Below, piece by piece: positions 1 to 4,985 of a DNA stretch of 5,030 nucleotides. Source of the stretch: Ruminococcus sp. UBA5129 (lineage in GTDB: Bacteria > Bacillota > Clostridia > Oscillospirales > Ruminococcaceae); the NCBI GenBank assembly GCA_002414125.1, contig DHYN01000090.1, forward strand, positions 505 through 5,534. Direction: 5' to 3'. The translations under genes were made by a program, and so were the position numbers. Positions within the stretch are counted from its first letter, which is position 1. Every line of letters starts with the position of its first letter. Under the pieces are notes generated by a model, which saw only the letters and a list, made by a program, of their open reading frames with translations, was not told where the DNA came from and did not search any database.

Positions 1-41
1 TTTTAAGAAATCAATCAACTTTTTATGAATTATGTGTTGCC

Positions 42-1256
42 TTAAATTACAAAATGCTGCGGCATTCCGTTTTTCATGATCGGAGGAAGCTCGCCCTGAA
101 TGAGCGGCATAACGTAGTCTATCGCCTCCTGAGTTACATCGTTTCCGTTGGGGGTGATCCATTCTTTCGGAAAAAACTTCTCTCCGTTCGCTGTGAGCTG
201 AGCCGAGACCGATCCGATCTCATAGCTGTACGGCGCGTTTCCGAGACGTTTATATGTCATCATTACACCTGTCTGACCGCTGAGACCTGCCTCGACAGCC
301 GCCTCGCCGATCGCCTCCGACTCCTCAATATCCGTCAGAGATGATATATGCGAGCTGCATCTCTGCATTACGTTCAGCTCAATCGACCTTACCTTGCATC
401 CGATGCGGTCGGAAACAAGCTGCTCGAGATACTTGCCGACTCCCGAAAGATACGCATGACCGAAAGCATCGGTCTTGGCGGACTGAAATTCCTCAGCCGC
501 AAATCTGCCGTCAGCGGTGCGGACTCCCTCGGAAACAACGGTGATAACAGCCTTATGAAGCTTCATCTGTGCTTTTATGTCCTCGATAAATTTATCTGCG
601 CTAAAGCATGTCTCGGGAAGGTAAATAAGGTGCGGAGCGCTCTCTCCGTTCTCTCTGAGCGCGGCGGAGGAAGCCGTCAGCCAGCCTGCATGTCGTCCCA
701 TAGCCTCAATAATCGTCACGGAGGGCAGGTTGTAAACGTTGCTGTCACGCGTGATCTCCTGCACTGTCATTGCGACATATTTCGCAGCAGAGCCGAATCC
801 CGGACAGTGATCTGTTTCACAAAGGTCGTTGTCGATCGTTTTCGGAACGCCGATGACCTTTATGTCAATTTGGTTATCAATAAAATATGCCGAGAGCTTA
901 GCGACCGTATCCATCGAATCATTTCCGCCTATATAGAGGAAAAGTCCTATATCATGCCGACGGAAGCATTCCGTAATTTTCTCGTAGACCTCTATATCCG
1001 TGCGATAGTCGCAAAGCTTGTGCCGACATGATCCGAGCGCTGCCGAGGGAGTTCTCCTCAGAAGCTCAAGATCATCATCACACTTGATATATTCGGAAAG
1101 GTCGATCAGCTCATCCTTGAGGATACCCTCGATACCGTTCATAGAGCCATAGACCGTCCCGATCGCTCCCGAGCGGATGCCTGCCTTGAACACCCCTGCA
1201 AGTGAGGCGTTTATCGCACATGTCGGACCTCCGGATTGTGCTGCTGCTATGTTCAT
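42..1256 (-). CDS. pfp: 6-phosphofructokinase, probably pyrophosphate-dependent
   Basis: A 404-residue phosphofructokinase that should interconvert fructose 6-phosphate and fructose 1,6-bisphosphate in cytosolic glycolysis/gluconeogenesis. The N-terminal phosphate-binding loop AQSGGPTCAIN is at residues 6-16. GGNDS is at 110-114, PKTIDND at 138-144 with the catalytic Asp142, MGRHAGW at 186-192, and YLPE at 212-215. The Asp after the GGN (Asp113) and Lys139 in PKTIDND are the known markers of pyrophosphate-linked enzymes; ATP enzymes have GGDGS and PGTIDND. Length suits the single-domain PPi-type family. The frame stays open to a TTG at 1319, but I chose the ATG at 1256: AGGGTGA lies four bases upstream and homologues start next to AQSGGP. 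It follows the HAD gene on the same strand after 180 bp and has its own promoter and a palindromic leader. Asn112 replaces the usual Asp. The family call is very sure; the phosphate-donor call is inferred from two residues. Confidence 0.95.
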   Translation of the reverse strand: MNIAAAQSGGPTCAINASLAGVFKAGIRSGAIGTVYGSMNGIEGILKDELIDLSEYIKCDDDLELLRRTPSAALGSCRHKLCDYRTDIEVYEKITECFRRHDIGLFLYIGGNDSMDTVAKLSAYFIDNQIDIKVIGVPKTIDNDLCETDHCPGFGSAAKYVAMTVQEITRDSNVYNLPSVTIIEAMGRHAGWLTASSAALRENGESAPHLIYLPETCFSADKFIEDIKAQMKLHKAVITVVSEGVRTADGRFAAEEFQSAKTDAFGHAYLSGVGKYLEQLVSDRIGCKVRSIELNVMQRCSSHISSLTDIEESEAIGEAAVEAGLSGQTGVMMTYKRLGNAPYSYEIGSVSAQLTANGEKFFPKEWITPNGNDVTQEAIDYVMPLIQGELPPIMKNGMPQHFVI

Positions 1257-1260
1257 AAAA

Positions 1261-1267
1261 TCACCCT
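1261..1267 (-). promoter_or_regulatory. Ribosome binding site fixing the phosphofructokinase start
   Basis: On the minus strand AGGGTGA lies four bases before the ATG at 1256. The in-frame upstream starts (ATG at 1301, ATG at 1313, TTG at 1319) have no comparable site, so the protein is placed at 404 residues. Confidence 0.75.
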
Positions 1268-1309
1268 GCAAAAAGCCTGATGCTCTCGCTTTTCCTTTCA
1301 TATAATAGG

Positions 1310-1335
1310 GCATGTCCAAAAATTTTTAGACATGC
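1310..1335. promoter_or_regulatory. 26-bp palindrome in the phosphofructokinase leader (putative operator)
   Basis: GCATGTC (1310-1316) and GACATGC (1329-1335) are perfect inverted arms around a self-complementary AAAAATTTTT core (1318-1327). The only mismatched pair is 1317/1328. It lies about 5 to 31 bases downstream of the predicted transcription start of the phosphofructokinase gene. That position fits a roadblock operator for a dimeric repressor; a 5' mRNA hairpin is also possible. No T-run follows on either strand, so it is not a terminator. I do not recognise the motif as a known Clostridia operator. Structure is seen; function is inferred. Confidence 0.55.
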
Positions 1336-1346
1336 TATACATTTAA

Positions 1347-1375
1347 ATTATAACACAGATCATACCAATTCTCAA
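1347..1375 (-). promoter_or_regulatory. Sigma-A-type promoter for phosphofructokinase
   Basis: On the minus strand, a -35 TTGAGA (1375-1370) and a perfect -10 TATAAT (1352-1347) are separated by exactly 17 bases. The predicted start is near 1340, giving a leader of about 85 bases that contains the palindrome. The promoter sits between the HAD stop codon and the phosphofructokinase start, so the gene can be expressed separately from the HAD gene. No clear terminator separates the two, so readthrough from upstream is also possible. Confidence 0.85.
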
Positions 1376-1436
1376 TCAAGCATAATGACGTTTTATTTAT
1401 ACATTTTTCGTATATTTTTGACAAAAACTTCAAAAC

Positions 1437-2225
1437 TCAGATTATCCCGTAATGCGCAAGCGCCTGCTCGATACCATCCTCCAGGATCGGTGCTGTAACA
1501 TATGCAACATAGGGGTAAAGCGCCTCTCCGCCGCCCATTGCTATGCTGTTTGGAACAGCCTTGAGCATCGGCAGATCGTTCATACTGTCACCGATCGCAT
1601 AGGCGTTTTCGATCGGTATTCCGTACATTTTGAGCACTCGCTCGATTCCTGTAGCCTTGCTGCACCCAAGAGGAACATTCTCATAAAAACCGCCGCCTCG
1701 GTCGATGATCGAGAAATTCTTCCCTATCAGCTCACGAAACCTCAGCATATCGGTGTTTTCGTCAGTGAATATCACAAATTTATCGAAGCTGAAATCCTCC
1801 TCGTCACTGAATCTGTCGGTCGGTATACTACTGTCGAGAAACACCGATCTAAAGAGGTTTATCGAGGGATGCTCATCAAACATTCTCTCGAAAAACAACG
1901 TATCACGGCGCTCGTAAACAGGAATGCAGCCGCACTCCCTAAGCTGAGCGGCAGTCTCACGGCAGAATTCATGCGAAAGATCGGAGTAAAACCGCTCCTC
2001 TCCGCCGATCTCGATGTATGTTCCGCATCCGCATATGAACCCGTCAAAGCCAAGCTCGCGTATCTCATCACCGACAATGAAGCGAGTCCTGCCGGTATTG
2101 ACGAACAAAAGATTGCCGTTCTCACGAGCTTTCGAGAGCGCACGGCGAGTACTGTCCGGAATGATTTTGAACTCGTCCTCGGTGACGAGCGTTCCGTCAA
2201 TGTCAAAGAAAACTATTTTTTTCAT
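1437..2225 (-). CDS. HAD-superfamily phosphatase, Cof type (class IIB cap)
   Basis: A 262-residue cytosolic Mg2+-dependent hydrolase, likely a sugar-phosphate or related small-metabolite phosphatase; the exact substrate cannot be read from sequence. All four HAD motifs are visible. Motif I is DIDGTL at 8-13 (nucleophile Asp8, acid/base Asp10), motif II is NTGR at 43-46 (Thr44), motif III is Lys190 in GCSKATGI, and motif IV is GDSMND at 212-217 (Asp213, Asp217). The long insert between motifs II and III is the C2 cap of the Cof/IIB group, and the length is typical. The start is the ATG at 2225, preceded by GGAGGT; the upstream TTG at 2237 is part of that ribosome-site region itself. It has a consensus promoter and lies upstream of phosphofructokinase on the same strand, which loosely suggests sugar-phosphate metabolism. 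Family certain, substrate unknown. Confidence 0.95.
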   Translation of the reverse strand: MKKIVFFDIDGTLVTEDEFKIIPDSTRRALSKARENGNLLFVNTGRTRFIVGDEIRELGFDGFICGCGTYIEIGGEERFYSDLSHEFCRETAAQLRECGCIPVYERRDTLFFERMFDEHPSINLFRSVFLDSSIPTDRFSDEEDFSFDKFVIFTDENTDMLRFRELIGKNFSIIDRGGGFYENVPLGCSKATGIERVLKMYGIPIENAYAIGDSMNDLPMLKAVPNSIAMGGGEALYPYVAYVTAPILEDGIEQALAHYGII

Positions 2226-2229
2226 AGTG

Positions 2230-2235
2230 ACCTCC
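2230..2235 (-). promoter_or_regulatory. Ribosome binding site of the HAD gene
   Basis: On the minus strand GGAGGT lies four bases before the ATG at 2225. It decides the start: an in-frame TTG at 2237 would place this site inside the coding region. Confidence 0.85.
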
Positions 2236-2253
2236 AATCTGAAATCCGATTAA

Positions 2254-2282
2254 ATTATACCTCTTTTAGACCGTACTGTCAA
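2254..2282 (-). promoter_or_regulatory. Consensus sigma-A promoter of the HAD gene
   Basis: On the minus strand, a perfect -35 TTGACA (2282-2277) and a perfect -10 TATAAT (2259-2254) with a 17-base spacer. The predicted start is near 2247, leaving a leader of only about 22 bases. A promoter this strong normally needs a repressor to be silent; a palindrome covers its -35 box. Confidence 0.92.
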
Positions 2283-2288
2283 GACAGT
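2275..2288. promoter_or_regulatory. Palindrome over the HAD -35 box (putative operator)
   Basis: ACTGTCAAGACAGT is a perfect 6+6 inverted repeat around a 2-base centre and contains most of the -35 hexamer of the HAD promoter. A bound repressor would block polymerase. The GACAGT half-site also occurs in the ACTCTACCGACAGT elements further right (2356-2361 and 2486-2491), which hints at a shared regulator. This is inference from symmetry and position. Confidence 0.45.
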
Positions 2289-2345
2289 GAAGCTGCTGCA
2301 CCACGGCAAAATCCGTCTCAACACTTGCGAGAAAGCGCGTTTTTT

Positions 2346-2491
2346 GAACTCTACCGACAGTTTACATGCGGTAGATTCGGCACAAAATTTTCGGAGTATT
2401 TTCCTATATACCGTAACTCTACTGGTGGTAGAGTCCTTTTTTCGGACTCTACCGCAGTGTTTTCAACGGTTTACACGACTCTCCCGACAGT
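2346..2491. repeat. Cluster of four ACTCTACCGACAGT-like elements with hairpins
   Basis: Four direct copies of a 14-base element lie at 2348-2361 (ACTCTACCGACAGT), 2416-2429 (ACTCTACTGGTGGT), 2446-2458 (ACTCTACCGCAGT) and 2478-2491 (ACTCTCCCGACAGT). Inverted partial copies are at 2369-2375 (CGGTAGA) and 2427-2436 (GGTAGAGTCC). The last three copies are 30 and 32 bases apart, about three helical turns, and the last ends four bases before the -35 box of the downstream membrane-protein gene. The inverted copies produce three hairpins. The cluster fills most of the divergent intergenic region and is most likely a multi-site regulator-binding region; a structured RNA is the alternative. Confidence 0.6.
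2416..2453 (+). other. Two overlapping, mutually exclusive hairpins
   Basis: Hairpin 1 pairs ACTCTAC (2416-2422) with GTAGAGT (2428-2434) over a 5-base loop and is followed by CC and six T, like a short plus-strand terminator. Hairpin 2 pairs GGTAGAGTCC (2427-2436) with GGACTCTACC (2444-2453) and loops out the T-run. Both need 2428-2434, so only one can form at a time, as in attenuators. I find no convincing plus-strand promoter upstream, and the membrane-protein gene has its promoter downstream at 2495, so attenuation is unproven. DNA-level operator sites remain likely. Confidence 0.5.
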
Positions 2492-2494
2492 AGG

Positions 2495-2523
2495 TTGATA
2501 AATCGCTTGAACATGGTTATAAT
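2495..2523 (+). promoter_or_regulatory. Sigma-A-type promoter of the TrhA-family gene
   Basis: A -35 TTGATA (2495-2500) and a perfect -10 TATAAT (2518-2523) with a 17-base spacer. The predicted start is near 2530, giving a leader of about 30 bases. The repeat element at 2478-2491 abuts the -35 box, a place suited to an activator or a blocking repressor. Confidence 0.88.
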
Positions 2524-2546
2524 AAAGACAGAAAATAATTTCCCAT

Positions 2547-2552
2547 GGAGGT
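2547..2552 (+). promoter_or_regulatory. Ribosome binding site fixing the TrhA-family start
   Basis: GGAGGT lies seven bases before the ATG at 2560. An in-frame ATG at 2545 overlaps this site by one base and has no ribosome site of its own, so the start is taken as 2560. Confidence 0.85.
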
Positions 2553-2559
2553 AAAATTT

Positions 2560-3231
2560 ATGCAGCGTACTAAATTATGTGACCGGGTCCTTCCCGACTA
2601 CACTCACGGCGAAGAGGTATTCAACACAGCTTCACACATCACGGGAGCGGCTCTCGGAGTTGTCGCACTCATTCTCTGCCTGCTGCTTGCCGTATCGCAC
2701 AACAGCGTCTACTCGGTAGTCGGCAGCGCGATCTACGGCGCATCACTTATAGTATTATACACAATGTCGAGCGTATACCATGGACTGCGTCCGAATATGG
2801 CGAAAAAAGTCATGCAGATAATCGACCACTGCACGATCTATTTCCTCATCGCAGGCAGCTATACTCCTATTCTGCTGTGCGCGGTCAGACGTGTCTCACC
2901 TGCTTACGCATGGACCCTTTTCGGCATAGTTTGGGGAGTTTCCCTCATTGCAGCCACTTTCACTGCGATCGACCTCGAAAAATACAACAAGCTCTCTCAG
3001 GCATGCTACATCGGACTCGGCTGGTGCATCGTCATCGCTTTCAAACCAACCATGCAGGCTATCGACTTCACCGGCGTAATGCTCCTGCTTGCGGGCGGGA
3101 TCGCCTATACGGTGGGAGCTGTGCTCTATGCGCTCGGTGAGAAGATCCGCTATATGCACTCGGTTTTCCACGTTTTTGTTGTGCTCGGCAGCATTCTTCA
3201 ATTCTTCTGTATCTTCTTTTATGTCATTTGA
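2560..3231 (+). CDS. trhA: Hemolysin III / TrhA family membrane protein (PAQR-like)
   Basis: A 223-residue integral membrane protein of the hemolysin III/PAQR family, related to eukaryotic adiponectin receptors. Seven hydrophobic segments fall at about 27-47, 50-69, 84-107, 115-133, 145-162, 170-190 and 201-222. The family signature residues are present: EEVFNTASH (18-26), SSVYHG (70-75), IDHCTIYFLIAGSYTP (88-103), and the C-terminal HSVFH (200-204). Ser70, His74, Asp89, His200 and His204 fit the buried Zn2+-site pattern of PAQR proteins. Bacterial members are linked to membrane fluidity homeostasis; the 'hemolysin' name is historical and does not by itself imply virulence. The gene stands alone, with its own promoter and terminator, and is divergent from the HAD gene across a repeat-rich regulatory region. 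Family certain; cellular role inferred from homologues. Confidence 0.95.
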   Translation: MQRTKLCDRVLPDYTHGEEVFNTASHITGAALGVVALILCLLLAVSHNSVYSVVGSAIYGASLIVLYTMSSVYHGLRPNMAKKVMQIIDHCTIYFLIAGSYTPILLCAVRRVSPAYAWTLFGIVWGVSLIAATFTAIDLEKYNKLSQACYIGLGWCIVIAFKPTMQAIDFTGVMLLLAGGIAYTVGAVLYALGEKIRYMHSVFHVFVVLGSILQFFCIFFYVI

Positions 3232-3247
3232 TCGAGTATATTTCTAC

Positions 3248-3281
3248 AAAGAAGCTTTCGTGTTTCGGAAGCTTCTTTTTA
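3248..3281 (+). terminator. Rho-independent terminator of the TrhA-family gene
   Basis: Bases 3248-3260 pair with 3266-3278 in a 13-bp stem (one G-T wobble) around the 5-base loop TGTTT, running into a T-tract ending at 3280. It starts 17 bases after the stop codon and ends the single-gene transcript. Confidence 0.9.
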
Positions 3282-3352
3282 TTAACACGACAATAGATAC
3301 ATCTTTTGGCAAAAAATCCGAGAACAAAGTATCCGATAAACGTCCGAATATT

Positions 3353-3399
3353 GGATAAAAAGAAGCAAATGCTGTTGCCTATATTGTTTAGCATTTGCT
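3353..3399 (-). terminator. Orphan minus-strand terminator-like hairpin
   Basis: AGCAAATGCT (3364-3373) and AGCATTTGCT (3390-3399) form a perfect 10-bp stem with a 16-base loop. Read on the minus strand the stem is followed by TC, TTTTT and ATCC, as in an intrinsic terminator; on the plus strand no T-run follows. No minus-strand gene is recognisable upstream of it, so it either ends an unannotated minus-strand RNA, stops antisense transcription, or is a relic. Confidence 0.5.
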
Positions 3400-3432
3400 A
3401 CGCTTTGCTTGAACTTGCTTAGCAAACTTAGG

Positions 3433-3509
3433 TGATAATGATATTGATATTGATAATGTAAAATGATAATGAGAATGTAAATGAAGATGCAAATGATAAT
3501 GATAATGTG
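3433..3509. repeat. Degenerate TGATAA hexanucleotide repeat, 13 units
   Basis: TG recurs every six bases at 3433, 3439, 3445, 3451, 3457, then after one 7-base step at 3464, 3470, 3476, 3482, 3488, 3494, 3500 and 3506. The common units are TGATAA and TGATAT, with variants such as TGTAAA, TGAGAA, TGAAGA and TGCAAA. The plus strand is full of stops. The minus strand is open and would give an Ile/His/Tyr-rich peptide, but it has no ribosome site or protein-like composition, so I treat it as non-coding. It probably arose by slippage. Confidence 0.75.
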
Positions 3510-3576
3510 CGGTGTTGAAACATGTTGAAACTGTTGAAAAGTGGTGAAAGCATCTTCTTGACACCGCATTCTTTTT
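3483..3576 (+). other. Two crossing 8-bp pairings (possible pseudoknot) before a T-run
   Basis: GAAGATGC (3483-3490) is complementary to GCATCTTC (3550-3557), and TGCGGTGT (3508-3515) to ACACCGCA (3561-3568). The pairs interleave, which is the topology of an H-type pseudoknot with loops of 17, 34 and 3 bases; otherwise they are competing long-range stems. The second is followed by TTC and five T, so it could act as a weak terminator. No clear promoter for an RNA here was found. Complementarity is seen; an RNA is inference. Confidence 0.35.
3513..3550. repeat. Four tandem TGTTGAAA units of 9-10 bp
   Basis: TGTTGAAACA (3513-3522), TGTTGAAAC (3523-3531), TGTTGAAAAG (3532-3541) and TGGTGAAAG (3542-3550) lie head to tail. 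The ~9.5-base period puts every unit on nearly the same DNA face. It directly follows the hexanucleotide tract and ends 28 bases before the -35 box of the topoisomerase gene, so it may be an array of protein-binding sites or the loop of a structured RNA. Confidence 0.65.
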
Positions 3577-3577
3577 A

Positions 3578-3606
3578 TTGACTTTCGTTTTGTGATATGG
3601 TATAAT
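3578..3606 (+). promoter_or_regulatory. Sigma-A-type promoter of the topoisomerase-like gene
   Basis: A -35 TTGACT (3578-3583) and a perfect -10 TATAAT (3601-3606) with a 17-base spacer. The predicted start is near 3613, giving a leader of about 32 bases. It lies just downstream of the repeat-rich stretch. Confidence 0.9.
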
Positions 3607-3629
3607 TACAATAATTGTTTATTTTTAGA

Positions 3630-3635
3630 AAGGAG
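3630..3635 (+). promoter_or_regulatory. Ribosome binding site of the topoisomerase-like gene
   Basis: AAGGAG lies nine bases before the ATG at 3645 and selects that codon over an in-frame TTG at 3615, which sits at the predicted transcription start. Confidence 0.85.
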
Positions 3636-3644
3636 CTTTATCCA

Positions 3645-4985
3645 ATGGCGAAGAAAAACGACTACGGAAACGAAAGCATCACCATGCTCAAGGGCGCCGA
3701 TAAGGTGCGCAAGCGTCCTGCGGTCATATTCGGCTCGGACGGTCTTGACGGCTGTGAGCACTCCATTTTCGAGGTCATATCTAACTCTATCGACGAGGCT
3801 CGCTCGGGATACGGAAATAAGATTATCATCACCCACTACCGCGACCACTGCATCGAGGTCGAGGACTTCGGCAGAGGCTGTCCGGTAGATTATAACAGTG
3901 TCGAAAAGCGCTATAACTGGGAGCTTGTCTACTGTGAGCTTTATGCCGGAGGAAAGTACGATGCTTCTGCGGATTCTTATGAGTATTCGCTCGGTCTGAA
4001 CGGTCTCGGTCTTTGTGCGACTCAGTTCGCTTCGGAATTCATGGACGTTGAGGTAGTCCGTGACGGATTCAGATATTCGCTCCACTTTGAGAAAGGCGAG
4101 AATGTGGGCGGTCTCGCAAAGGAGACGTCCAAACGCAAGCAGACAGGCACTAAGACGCGCTGGCGTCCCGACCTTGACGTGTTCACCGATATTGACGTTT
4201 CGGACGAGTATTTCTGCGACATCCTCAAGCGTCAGGCTGTCGTTAATCCGAATATACTCTTTGTTTTCCGCTCCGAGAACGAAAACGGCAAATTCGATGA
4301 GCAGGAGTTCATCTACGAAAACGGCATCACCGACTACGTTACTGAGATAGTCGGCGACAAGGCTCTCACCTCGATCCAGCACTGGTCTGCCGACAGAAAA
4401 GGCCGCGACCGCGAGGACAAGCCCGAATACAAGGTGAAGCTCGATGTTGCGGTGACGTTCTCCAACCTCGTTAAAAAAATCGAATACTATCACAACTCAA
4501 GCTTCCTCGAACACGGCGGTTCACCCGAGCGTGCCGTGAAGCAGGCTTTCCAGTCGCAGATAGACGCCTATCTGAAAGCAAATAACGGCTATAACAAGAA
4601 CGAATCCAAGATCACCTACGGCGATATCGAGGAGTGTCTGGTACTCGTTTCATCCTCGTTCTCCACTCAGACCTCCTACGAGAACCAAACCAAAAAGGCG
4701 ATCACTAACAAGTTCGTCTACGAGGCAATGACGGATTTTCTAAAGCATAATATCGAGGTCTACTTCCTCGAAAATCCGGATGAAGCCGAAAAGATCGCAA
4801 AGCAGGTGCTCATCAACAAGAGAAGCCGCGAAAACGCAGAGAAGATCCGTCAGAATACAAGAAAAAAGCTCTCGGGAACGATCGACCTCTCCAATATGGT
4901 CGAGAAATTCGTTGACTGCCGTACCAAGGACACCTCCCGCCGCGAGATCTATATCGTGATCGCCTTTTTGGTTTGGTTCTCGTAG
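3645..4985 (+). CDS. Type IIA topoisomerase B-subunit paralogue (GyrB/ParE-like), broken at the TOPRIM border
   Basis: This is the ATPase and transducer half of a GyrB/ParE-like subunit, which would supply ATP-driven strand passage with a GyrA/ParC-type partner not seen here. GHKL motifs are present: VRKRPAVIFG (21-30), FEVISNSIDEA (42-52, with Glu43, Asn47 and Asp50), EDFGRG (73-78), AGGKYD (101-106) and the ATP-lid GLNGLG (117-122). The transducer carries the QTK loop (348-350) that contacts the ATP gamma-phosphate. The sequence is diverged from housekeeping GyrB, for example HGGSPERAV (290-298) where EGGTH is expected, so it looks like an extra paralogue. The native frame runs to REIYI (433-437); IVEGDSA of the TOPRIM domain should follow. 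Instead the last eight residues (IAFLVWFS) and the stop are read from an inverted copy of the gene's own QTK region. The 446-residue product is therefore not a real C-terminus. Confidence 0.88.
   Translation: MAKKNDYGNESITMLKGADKVRKRPAVIFGSDGLDGCEHSIFEVISNSIDEARSGYGNKIIITHYRDHCIEVEDFGRGCPVDYNSVEKRYNWELVYCELYAGGKYDASADSYEYSLGLNGLGLCATQFASEFMDVEVVRDGFRYSLHFEKGENVGGLAKETSKRKQTGTKTRWRPDLDVFTDIDVSDEYFCDILKRQAVVNPNILFVFRSENENGKFDEQEFIYENGITDYVTEIVGDKALTSIQHWSADRKGRDREDKPEYKVKLDVAVTFSNLVKKIEYYHNSSFLEHGGSPERAVKQAFQSQIDAYLKANNGYNKNESKITYGDIEECLVLVSSSFSTQTSYENQTKKAITNKFVYEAMTDFLKHNIEVYFLENPDEAEKIAKQVLINKRSRENAEKIRQNTRKKLSGTIDLSNMVEKFVDCRTKDTSRREIYIVIAFLVWFS
4631..4705 (+). repeat. Original arm of a 75-bp perfect inverted repeat
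   Basis: This stretch encodes about residues 329-354 of the topoisomerase-like protein, including the QTK loop. It is in its native reading frame and is exactly complementary to the last 75 bases of the window, with 4631 pairing to 5030 and 4705 to 4956. The arms are 250 bases apart. Confidence 0.97.

Noticed and set aside
1310..1335. Rho-independent terminator of the HAD gene
   Set aside because: On the minus strand no T-run follows the palindrome, its centre leaves no proper loop, and it lies downstream of the next gene's promoter.
2346..2491. CRISPR array
   Set aside because: Only four degenerate 14-base copies with uneven spacing (68, 30, 32) and internal inverted copies; no conserved repeat of CRISPR length and no cas gene.
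1452..2498. Long plus-strand open frame of 348 residues
   Set aside because: It is antisense to the HAD gene, whose four catalytic motifs and ribosome site are clear, and runs into the intergenic repeats without any domain.
3433..3550. Type III toxin-antitoxin RNA repeat
   Set aside because: The repeat units (6 and ~10 bases) are too short for ToxI-like pseudoknot units, and the next gene is a topoisomerase subunit rather than a ToxN-like nuclease.
3282..3569. Minus-strand open frame of 95 residues over the repeat region
   Set aside because: It is Ile/His/Tyr-rich only because it reads the TGATAA repeat backwards, has no ribosome site, and resembles no family.
3606..4493. Minus-strand open frame of 295 residues
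   Set aside because: Shadow of the topoisomerase ATPase domain on the opposite strand; no promoter, ribosome site or recognisable motifs.
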